From Cymbomonas tetramitiformis (lineage: Eukaryota > Chlorophyta > Pyramimonadophyceae > Pyramimonadales > Pyramimonadaceae): 13,600 nucleotides of DNA. Shown here piece by piece: positions 7,280 through 13,600 of the stretch. Each line of letters starts with the position of its first letter. The stretch's first letter is position 1. The stretch is from contig LGRX02030468.1 of assembly GCA_001247695.2 (NCBI GenBank), positions 1 to 13,600 of the forward strand. The letters run 5' to 3'. Made by a program: the position numbers and the translations under genes. The notes beneath the pieces are model-generated. The model was not told the origin of the DNA and made no database searches. It was given only the letters and a program-made list of their open reading frames with translations.

Positions 7280-7588
7280 AAATTAGTTGGAGGAAAAATT
7301 GAAAGGACGACGACCGCTGATGGCACCGTCGCGGTTGGGGCTGCCCTTGTAAACCCAGGCAAGCCCGCCTGGTTTGACGAGGCTCAAGCGACACAAATGC
7401 CTTTAAGACGAGGTCCGCAGCGAGCAACCGGATCCATTTATGTCCTTCGTGGACACGCTGCTCTTATGGGAGCAGCAACGCGCGACGACGAGGCGCAGGC
7501 GCAGGCGGTCATGCCTCGCGTGTACGGGTATTGCAGGATTGAGAATCAAAATGACGTGTCACTGAGACACGTCATTACCTATATATGA
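7280..7588 (+). CDS. hypothetical open frame, possible exon
   Basis: The frame is open from just after a TAA at 7277 to the TGA at 7586-7588, about 102 codons; the first ATG is at 7397. The encoded stretch is alanine- and glycine-rich, with pieces such as VAVGAALVNPGKPAWFDEA and GHAALMGAATRDDEAQAQ, and is more GC-rich than its AT-rich surroundings. That looks more like coding DNA than the flanks do. I recognise no family. It could be an exon or a retroelement scrap, or could be open by chance. Confidence 0.22.
   Translation, partial: KLVGGKIERTTTADGTVAVGAALVNPGKPAWFDEAQATQMPLRRGPQRATGSIYVLRGHAALMGAATRDDEAQAQAVMPRVYGYCRIENQNDVSLRHVITYI
7550..7576. repeat. perfect 11-bp inverted repeat (hairpin) with TGACGT arms
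   Basis: AATGACGTGTC (7550-7560), loop ACTGA, then GACACGTCATT (7566-7576). The arms are exact reverse complements. Each arm contains TGACGTG/CACGTCA, the core bound by many bZIP factors, so two sites face each other. There is no T run to suggest a terminator. Confidence 0.85.
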
Positions 7589-7738
7589 CATATTGACCCG
7601 TCCGCTATTATTTATGAATATAATACAATTACACATATGCACCTTCAGTGCGCATTAAATATTTTTATTTTTCGTATACCTGAAACCCAACGCATATCAA
7701 CAGTTCAACACGAACAGTTCGATGATCTCTATCTATGT

Positions 7739-7974
7739 ATGACGGTCCAGTTTTTTCAGAAAATCGATACCATTTTTTACTCTGTCGCGTAGACCTCTCG
7801 CGAGTGCCAGCCACGGGTTGCCATCCCACTATTCTCCCACACCTCCACCCCCCACCCCTCAGGGGACTTATAGGCATGTCTTGTGGAGTATCCGAGTAGC
7901 TCGCACGCCCTTAGCCATCAAGGGAATCACTCGACAGCCCACCTTCAGTTCACCCACCCACCACACTGATTACC
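7739..7974 (+). repeat. 236-bp direct repeat, copy 1
   Basis: Aligns without gaps to 8341-8576 at an offset of exactly 602 bp, with 7 mismatches by eye (about 97% identity). It contains ATGACGGTCCAGTTTTTTCA at the start, a C-rich middle and CTTAGCCATCAAGGG near the end. The eight bases just before the copy look like an insertion relative to copy 2, because similarity resumes upstream (GATCTCT versus GATATCTCT). Confidence 0.95.
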
Positions 7975-8340
7975 CCCTCCGGACTTCTATGACTTGACCC
8001 CAGAAATTCTGCAAACTTTTTGCAGGTTTTTCTCGCCCCCCTTAGCCCCACGGCGTACAAATTATCCCAAGGGACCTACTCGACCCCTGTGCACCGAAAT
8101 ATGGCTATGGGCCCTACGCTACAGCTCGCACAATGCAGCTGAATCACTGCCCCTGGGGTTCCCTCCAGAATTGGAGGGCAAACCGTCATAGAGATATCAT
8201 GGGCCCCACCTTCGATTTCAGGGGGTTTACGGCCACTCCAGGACCCAAGGGGGGTCGATTGGACTTCCCTAGGGTCAAGTAGATAACTTATGACGATTTC
8301 CCAGCGGGGATGCCGATTTTGAAGTTGGGTCGATATCTCT
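7975..8340. other. spacer between the two direct repeats
   Basis: No gene recognised; the longest plus-strand frame is 65 codons (7994-8191). The stretch contains the left arm of a 16-bp inverted repeat (8183-8198) and several TATGAC motifs. Together with copy 1 it forms a 602-bp unit, of which copy 2 is a partial second unit. Confidence 0.6.
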
Positions 8341-8347
8341 ATGACGG
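8183..8347. repeat. 16-bp inverted repeat pair around the start of direct repeat copy 2
   Basis: CCGTCATAGAGATATC at 8183-8198 is the exact reverse complement of GATATCTCTATGACGG at 8332-8347. The right arm spans the left edge of repeat copy 2. Confidence 0.9.
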
Positions 8348-8576
8348 TCCAGTTTTTTCAGAAAATCGATACCACTTTTTACTCAGTCGCGTAGACCTCT
8401 CGCGAGTGCCAGCCACGGGCTGTCATCCCACTATTCTCCCACCCCTCCACCCCCCACCCCTCAGGGGACTTATAGGCATGTCTTGTGGAGTATCCGAGTA
8501 GCTCGCACGCCCTTAGCCATCAAGGGAATCACTCGACAACCCACCTTCAGTTCACCCACCCACCACATTGATTACC
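8341..8576 (+). repeat. 236-bp direct repeat, copy 2, joined to gypsy coding sequence
   Basis: Gap-free partner of 7739-7974. Similarity ends abruptly at GATTACC (8576), and the next bases are gypsy Gag-like coding sequence in an open frame that begins inside the repeat (from 8517). It may be part of the element's leader or LTR, or a repeat that truncated the element. Confidence 0.95.
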
Positions 8577-8840
8577 TCCACATTGCCAACTCCATCTGGC
8601 AATCCATTGCCTCCAGCTCAGAATCCTTTCAGGAGACAGCAACAACAGAATCAGGGTGCTAAGAATGAGTCTGGCAAACTCGTCAATACAATCAACACCC
8701 GGGTTAAGGAGCTAAAGAGTCAGCACGGCATCAATGCAGCAGTTGCAGCTCCAGCTCCAATTCCACCTTCAGCTCCAGCTCCTCAGGGAAACTCTCAGGG
8801 TACTGCACAGGTACCAGTGTTGAGAGCACCCCCAAGGTAA
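8568..8840 (+). pseudogene. gypsy Gag C-terminal remnant
   Basis: The open frame is actually free from 8517 and so includes the end of the direct repeat. Element sequence seems to start at about 8577. The product is rich in P, Q, N and A, with AAVAAPAPIPPSAPAPQGNS in the second half, and ends at TAA 8838-8840. I see no CCHC zinc knuckle and no capsid domain, so the N-terminal Gag is missing. The assignment rests on its position directly before the protease, not on a motif. The following segment lies in another frame, so an indel between about 8785 and 8838 is likely. Confidence 0.5.
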
Positions 8841-9742
8841 ATCAGCCTGAAGATGCCACTGAATCAAGTGGCCGGGTTGAGAGTATCTCAGAAGAAGTCC
8901 TTTCCAGCCCGACATTACAGTTTCAGCAGATGGACACTCCCTCAGAGCACATCGCACAGATGCAGTCTCAGACAGCACAGCTGAAATCACAGAAGAAGCT
9001 GTTGTCGTACAAAGGGAAAGTATATGGACAGAGTACTCACATATTGGTAGATCCAGGAGCTACATCGTCTTTCATCGACAGACAGTTCGCTGCTCAGCTT
9101 GGTATAGCACCCACAGATTCCTCATCATTTTCAGTGGGATTGGCTGGAGGAAGCCAACTACCCTGCACATCCTATCTTCCCAATGCTACATTCACGCTGG
9201 GTAAGTATAAGGACACAGAGGATTTCTACATCATTGACATGAAACCCTTCACTGTCATCCAGGGTCAAGATTGGTTGGAGAGGAGAAATCCACACATTGA
9301 CTTCCAGTCCAAAAATCTGACGATCACTAGGAAGCACTCATCAAGCTCCAGTGTTCGCACAGAACTATCCAGAGTTGAACAGACTCCAGGCTCAGATGGC
9401 CTTCCTGAAATGGAATTGGTCCGTGCCACCACCATGAGAAAGCACCTACGTCGTATTCGATCCAGTGGTTCGGCTGAAGAAGCCGTAGCTTATCTCTTCT
9501 TTCTCTCAGAGGTCGATGGTGAACTGGTCTTCGCAGCAGCAGACTCAGACACCACTATGGAAGACCCAGAGGTCACAGCAGCACGTGATCAAATGAGGGA
9601 AGACTTTTCAGACATATTCCAGGAGGATCTTCCAGCTGGTCATAGGCCAGAACGGTTTGAAGGTGGTTATCATCGAATCAACATTGAACCTGGGCACAAG
9701 CCGCGCCATCGCAGCCAGTTCGTACCATACCAAGGCCCATGA
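8708..9742 (+). pseudogene. gypsy retropepsin-like protease and pre-RT segment
   Basis: The frame is open from 8708, after a TAA, to TGA 9740-9742; its ATG at 8930 is only the first internal methionine. The true part probably starts at about 8820. Counting from 8930, D41 starts VDPGATSSFID, the active-site loop of retroviral-type aspartic proteases (usual form D-S/T-G-A). The later stretch PFTVIQGQDWLER matches the second conserved strand, usually I-L-G-x-D-W. The segment ends with the RT lead-in GHKPRHRSQFVPY. The protease would cut the polyprotein. The proline in place of the usual S/T is odd. The frame breaks at about 9731-9742, just before the RT continues in another frame. Confidence 0.8.
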
Positions 9743-10320
9743 TGGAAGAGCTCAAACGACGGATCATCAAATATGTCGAATTGGGTATCCTTCGTCCGTC
9801 ATCATCTCCATATGGATGTCCTATCATTTTCGCTCCTAAGCCAGGTGGGAAGTGGAGGATGTGCTGTGATTATCGAGCCCTTAATAACATCACAATTAAG
9901 GACACGTATCCATTGCCACCTCACGACACCCTTCTTGAACAGCTAAAAGGTGCACGATGGTTTAGCAAATTTGACTTCAATCAGTTTTTCCATCAGATCC
10001 CTATACATCCAGATGACATTCACAAAACAGCTATTCGCACCAGATACGGTTCCTATGAGTGGACAATTATGCCTTTCGGATTGACCAATGCTCCTGCAAC
10101 AGCTCTACGTGTAGGAAATCGGGCATTCTTCGACTTCATCGATCGGTTCCTTGTCATTTTCATGGATGATACTATTGTGTACAGTCCGGACTTTGACAGC
10201 CACGTGAGTCATGTCCGACAGTTCCTCCAGCGTTGCAGAGATCACCAGTTCTTCATCAGGCCTTCCGAGGTGGAGTTGTCGCCTCAGATCTATAGACATT
10301 ATCGGACATCACATCTCTGA
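9736..10320 (+). pseudogene. gypsy reverse transcriptase
   Basis: RVT_1 motifs appear in order: ILRPSSSPYGCPIIF, the fingers motif WRMCCDYRALN, FSKFDFNQFFHQI with the first catalytic aspartate, IMPFGLTNAPAT, and the catalytic FMDD at 10159-10170, then DDTIVYS. FMDD in place of the common YLDD or YVDD is a tolerated variant. The part between NAPAT and NRAFFDF is poorly conserved (ALRVG where a phenylalanine-led helix is usual). At about 10288 an extra base shifts the frame; the last dozen codons to 10320 are shadow. The first real codon here is about 9736. Confidence 0.92.
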
Positions 10321-10551
10321 AGCAGGCCTATCCATCATCGAAGACCGAATCCGAGCAGTCGTGGCAATACAGCCTCCAATATCTTATGGTCCTACCGTTG
10401 GAAAACAGCCTCTACGCCGTATGGCTAAAGATGGCAAGTCATCCCTTCGGTCATTCTTGGGCATGGTCGGTCAATTTAGGAGATTCATACCAAAGTTCTC
10501 CAAGATTGCCGAGCCGCTCAATCGTCTCCTTAAAGATAATGTAGAGGTGAA
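10284..10551 (+). pseudogene. gypsy post-RT connection segment, truncated at an inversion junction
   Basis: The genuine frame continues RT from about 10289 with SIDIIGHHISEAGLSI, then SLRSFLGMVGQFRRFIPKFS and IAEPLNRLLKDNVE. This is the stretch between RT and RNase H in gypsy elements. About 17 residues between AVVAIQPP and KSSLRSFLG look like an addition or a diverged loop. Similarity stops at NVE (about 10545). From there the DNA is the reverse complement of an integrase gene, so the longer open frame to 10636 is shadow. Confidence 0.82.
10543..10551. other. inversion breakpoint with shared 9-bp sequence
   Basis: AGAGGTGAA can be read as the end of the plus-strand RT connection (after N-V) and, on the minus strand, as the F-T-S after the integrase motif SDRDPR. 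Both readings fit their families up to this point and not beyond it. The overlap looks like microhomology at a rearrangement joint. Confidence 0.7.
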
Positions 10552-11305
10552 TCTGGGGTCTCGATCTGAGATGATGTTCCTCGGAAGACCATGGAGCTTG
10601 AAGATATGCTGCATATATATCGAAGCAGTATGTTGAGCAGTCCAGGTCATGCTGAAGGGAATGAGATGACAGCGATGAGAGAATTGGCACATTACCACAA
10701 AAATACTGTCGTGCCCATTAGTGGTGATAGGCAGATCAGTAATCCAGTCAAGAGACACATCAAGCCATTTTGTCTTAGGCACACAATATCGTATATGTGA
10801 CTGACCATAAGGTTTGTGTCGCCTCGTTTTCTGGCGTTGACAAACGGGGCACTCCCGAATGTACTGGATGGCTGCCGTCGTCATTCCTGGCCAATAATAT
10901 CGGCTACGCAGTAGATGAAGCATGCGATTTTTGCCTACATGACCAGAAATAGTGGCTGAGTGGCACTCATGAAGGAGAATGTGGCGAAGCTGTGTGATTT
11001 CACCGTCATCTGTAGGGACCTTGGCTGTAGGTGGAATGTACAGCTGTCTGCCATATATGGTCTTGCGATAGATCAACCCCTGAATGAGCTCGAAGCTGCT
11101 GACTGACTGTGATGAAGTCGATGATGTCAGCTTAGCCAATATAGTCTGTGCAAATGTGTCACGATCATACTGGGATATAATGATGTCGTGAAGCTGATGA
11201 GCTGATGAAGAAGATATAAGAGCAATGAATGTAGGATCTGTAGGTGGCATGACTGGAACATCGTTGATGTCTATATGTTGCAGACAATCAGTGAGTTTTA
11301 TAGAA
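10543..11305 (-). pseudogene. gypsy integrase fragment, inverted
   Basis: Reading from right to left, a linker (about 11305-11000) is followed by an HHCC finger: H97 and H104 in HSATISGH, C134 and C137 in CPVC, numbered from the ATG at 11250. RSRYYWPGM lies between them. The catalytic core follows with D168 in SLDWITDLP and D229 in ISDRDPRFTS. The catalytic glutamate and the C-terminal domain are absent because the sequence changes to inverted RT-side DNA at 10543. The frame stays open upstream of 11250 to about 11305, with KLTDCLQHIDINDVPV as part of the linker after RNase H. No RNase H is seen. Integrase of this type inserts element DNA, but this copy cannot work. Confidence 0.9.
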
Positions 11306-11622
11306 AGAATGATCTGGTAATATATTTGTAACGGGTAAATATATTAGCAGTAAAGCACAGAAAACACGCAGGGCCGGGTGCTCGGAACGGTGATAACATA
11401 AAACTGAATAAGTTAGTCTAGCTAGCAGGCTAACTGGCAGGTCACGGATCGGTATCACGGCTAACTGGGTGTCACACGTCACACACACACACATCCCGAA
11501 GCAAGCAAACCCTAAAACCTAAACTCAATGTCACTTAATGTCTGGAGTCAGAGACCCAACTAGATGTAAACAAGCATGGGCACTGTGCAGCAAGTGAATT
11601 GGCTAAGGCTAGATTGCATGGT
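11306..11622. other. non-coding stretch between the gypsy fragment and the Gag gene
   Basis: No recognised gene. It holds a 9-bp inverted repeat (11318-11346), a CA run at about 11480-11493, and a TTTAGGG-like scrap on the minus strand near 11508-11525. If the Gag gene to its right belongs to a full element, the protease and polymerase that should follow it are not here. A TGTAACGG at 11327-11334 resembles an LTR start but has no partner in the window. Confidence 0.5.
11318..11346. repeat. 9-bp perfect inverted repeat
   Basis: TAATATATT (11318-11326) and AATATATTA (11338-11346) flank an 11-base centre, TGTAACGGGTA. This could be a small hairpin or a protein-binding palindrome. Confidence 0.85.
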
Positions 11623-13074
11623 TCATTGCAAGTGCTGTTGATCGGTCTTGGAGCTTCCGACGAACGGCGGAACCCATGGGGTCTCACGGAAAGCCGGCCA
11701 ATCTTCATCTCCTTCGGCAAAACCCAGCATCGTGATCGGCTCGGAGTCGAAGGCGAAGTCCAGACTCCCACAGTGTTGCGGCATGCCTGCCGTGTCGGAA
11801 CCCTCGGCCGGCACGGAGTGCACGTCGGAGTCCGCGGCGGGCGCGTGATCGAGAGATGGAGGCGGGTCGGCCGGGGGGGCCATGAAGGTCATTACCGCCG
11901 CATCCGGCGGCGGGTCAGGCTGCTGCTCCGCGAGCACCACAGACTGGGCGGTGGCACCACCAGCCCCCTGGAACGAGGCGAGGGCGGCAGCAAACTCACG
12001 CGGCAGTGGTCGATTGCCCGCTGGAAGAGCGGAGTCGGGGACACGCGATGCGTTGTAGGCCTCTTTGCACGTGAAGGGGCAAATGCCCTTCGTGTCATGG
12101 TGAGCGTCGGTGAGCCCCCACAACCGAAAGCAGAGAATGCACGGATACCCGACACCCTTCCAGCGCATGATTAGGGCACCAGGCGGCTCGGGCCGCCACT
12201 CACCCACGGGCTTGATGGAGTGGGTCGGCTCGCGATGGGCGGAGGCGGAGTTGAATGACGGTTTCTTGGGACGGTAGGCACCGTCACCACCACCACCACC
12301 AGGGGGAGAGGGGGGGACGGTGTCAGCGGCGGGGGTGGCGAAAGGCAGCTCCTCCCTCCACACCGTGCGCACACGTAGGCACAATGTGGAAAAAGAGAAC
12401 CGCGCACCACCACGGAGTTCACGGATGATGGGGACGTACAACGGGGTCACGAAGGGTGAATGCTTGGCGGAGGTGGCGAGGATGTGGTAGAGGTCCTTCA
12501 CTCTCTTCTCCTCGCTGTACCCGACGTTGATGCGCGCGTGCTTGTCGCCCAAGTCACGGACGGTGGTAAGTTGGGGGGCGGGGTCGTTGTTCTCGTCGAT
12601 GATGGTGGAACGCATTTTGACCCAAAAACGGTCCGTGTCGGAGTCCGGCACTCCCTCCACCTCGTACCTCGGACGCTGAAGAATGTAGCGGCCATCCCCA
12701 GGGTGTTCACGTGCTGCTTCGGTGTACAAGGCCAAGGCAGTACCACGTAGAACAACTGGTAAGACGGTGAACACGATCTCGTTCAAGACGACGTGGTAGA
12801 AGTCATAATCGTGCTCGAGGTCGAGGATCTTGGAGAAATCCGTGAAGGAGACGGGGAAGAGAACGTGACGGAGCGCGGAGAGGAGGGCAGTAAAATCGGT
12901 GTCGGCAGTCTCGTTGTCGAGCGTGAAACCATGTTTAGGGTTGAACCCTCCAGTGCGCAAAATGGTGATGACGTCGGTGGAATAGGTGAAGGCGTACGAC
13001 AGTTGCTCCAGGTACTCATTTTCCCTCCCCTCCTCCACCGGAGTGGAGGAAAGTACTGACGGGTCGTTGAAGTG
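11623..13074 (-). CDS. retroelement Gag-like protein with C/H zinc-binding cluster
   Basis: This is the longest intact frame of the right half: 471 codons from GTG 13038, open further to 13074. No in-frame ATG lies near the start. A different frame upstream has ATG 13193, so an indel near 13070 may have split off the N-terminus. Residues 1-230 (from 13038) look like a mostly helical capsid, with LRGTALALYTEAAREHPGDG and an RYEVEGV end. Then comes a Gly/Pro-rich hinge at 240-255. A possible zinc-binding cluster follows: C300, C303, H313/H314, C320, C324 in CILC...HH...CPFTC. The tail from about 365 is acidic and proline-rich. This layout is that of a Gag, probably copia-type, and is inference since no family signature is certain. 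Gag would package element RNA into particles. Confidence 0.6.
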   Translation of the reverse strand, partial: HFNDPSVLSSTPVEEGRENEYLEQLSYAFTYSTDVITILRTGGFNPKHGFTLDNETADTDFTALLSALRHVLFPVSFTDFSKILDLEHDYDFYHVVLNEIVFTVLPVVLRGTALALYTEAAREHPGDGRYILQRPRYEVEGVPDSDTDRFWVKMRSTIIDENNDPAPQLTTVRDLGDKHARINVGYSEEKRVKDLYHILATSAKHSPFVTPLYVPIIRELRGGARFSFSTLCLRVRTVWREELPFATPAADTVPPSPPGGGGGDGAYRPKKPSFNSASAHREPTHSIKPVGEWRPEPPGALIMRWKGVGYPCILCFRLWGLTDAHHDTKGICPFTCKEAYNASRVPDSALPAGNRPLPREFAAALASFQGAGGATAQSVVLAEQQPDPPPDAAVMTFMAPPADPPPSLDHAPAADSDVHSVPAEGSDTAGMPQHCGSLDFAFDSEPITMLGFAEGDEDWPAFRETPWVPPFVGSSKTDQQHLQ

Positions 13075-13600
13075 TCACAACTATGAACACGCTTAGAAGG
13101 GGTCCCTCGGGCACCCCTGAAAGGCCTGTCACACCCCCCATATTCAGTCACGCTACCGCAGCCCATGTCAGACCCCACCGCAGTTGCCCCCATTGCGCCC
13201 GTCTCAGCCGACAGCAAACGCCCCAGCCATGACCCCCTTTTTCATTAATTGTCATTCCCCCCCTCAGTCACGGTCCTACCCCAGTTCATTGTCCGCTCGA
13301 GCGCCCGGAGCATATCACGTTCACCCTCCTGCTCAGATCGCCCTCCCAGTTTAAATCATGCACGACGCCTCGCCAAGCGCTACATCGACGTCGCCGCGAC
13401 CAGCCCGTGCCGATCCGCGAGAACCGCAGAGCGTCGAGCACGACATCACGCGAAGTGACATCACGACACGACCACACATGACGTCTCGGCAATGCATGAC
13501 AGGGCAAACGCAAGCGCGCGTTGACACCAAACGCCGCTGTCACTGGGAACCAATGGTCACAGGGCATCCGAAACGACAATGGCATTCACGGACTTTCACT
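13075..13600. other. upstream region of the Gag-like gene, possible leader or LTR
   Basis: No gene recognised on either strand. On the minus strand an ATG at 13193 opens a frame that reads to the Gag start region in another phase. A minus-strand frame of 99 codons (13286-13585) and a plus-strand one of 69 (13249-13458) are arginine-rich and look random. I found no clear LTR ends or primer-binding site. Confidence 0.45.

Larger units (their letters stand above)
8577..11305. mobile_element. degenerate, internally inverted Ty3/gypsy retrotransposon
   Basis: Plus-strand Gag remnant, retropepsin, RT and post-RT segment (8577 to about 10545) are followed directly by a minus-strand integrase fragment (about 10543-11305). 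In an intact Ty3/gypsy element the order is Gag, protease, RT, RNase H, integrase on one strand. RNase H and the integrase C-terminal half are missing. Several frame changes (near 8830, 9735, 10288) show this copy cannot express a full polyprotein. LTRs were not identified. Confidence 0.9.

Noticed and set aside
7147..7427. Minus-strand frames with long leucine or isoleucine runs that mimic a membrane protein
   Set aside because: The runs come from the AAT microsatellite.
7739..8576. Reading the direct repeats as a true pair of gypsy LTRs
   Set aside because: Only 366 bp without coding sequence lie between them, no TG...CA ends or primer-binding site are visible, and the element proper lies outside the pair.
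11508..11525. TTTAGGG-like telomere repeats (also near 5152 and 5930)
   Set aside because: Only one or two imperfect units in each place, too short to be a telomere or a clear interstitial tract.
11599..12174. 191-codon plus-strand open frame opposite the Gag-like gene
   Set aside because: It is arginine- and glycine-rich, as expected from antisense of a GC-rich gene, with no motif; the minus-strand frame is longer and has domain structure.
13164..13247. Plus-strand 27-codon frame starting MSDPTAVAPIAPVSAD
   Set aside because: It looks like a plausible N-terminus but ends after 27 codons, has no following frame and lies opposite the Gag leader.

Overview
The window is a piece of a nuclear eukaryotic genome, most likely from a green alga or similar photosynthetic protist. 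It holds long-terminal-repeat retrotransposons of two superfamilies, several microsatellites and minisatellites, no dense operon-like gene layout, and a few short TTTAGGG-like scraps. The organism call is inference from element types and style only. I found no tRNA, rRNA, CRISPR or complete host gene.

Layout. (1) 1-3970, plus strand: the 3' part of a Ty1/copia element. Its open frame runs from the first bases of the window. In order it carries a Dam-like N6-adenine-methyltransferase-type segment, the integrase zinc finger and core, a long unexplained linker, reverse transcriptase and RNase H. The reverse transcriptase is broken by two frame changes that cancel each other. Then come a tandem G-rich repeat, a short polypurine tract and a probable 3' LTR. 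(2) 3971-7738: mostly non-coding DNA with an 8-bp, a 28-bp and a 32-bp tandem repeat, TA/TG and AAT microsatellites, an 11-bp hairpin, and two short open stretches that could be exons. One of these encodes a bZIP-like basic stretch and ends at a good splice-donor sequence. (3) 7739-8576: two 236-bp direct repeats, 602 bp apart and about 97% identical; the second abuts retroelement coding sequence. (4) 8577 to about 11305: a wrecked Ty3/gypsy element. Gag remnant, protease, reverse transcriptase and the post-RT segment lie on the plus strand in several frames. Then, with no gap, an inverted integrase fragment lies on the minus strand. RNase H and the end of the integrase are missing at the junction. 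(5) 11306-11622: non-coding, with a 9-bp inverted repeat. (6) 11623-13074, minus strand: a long intact reading frame for a retroelement Gag-like protein with a C/H zinc-binding cluster and an acidic, proline-rich tail. (7) 13075-13600: its upstream region, with no recognised gene.

The three retroelement pieces are independent insertions or fragments and do not form one pathway. The most unusual point is the methyltransferase-like segment fused in frame ahead of the integrase in the copia polyprotein. The gypsy inversion junction comes next.
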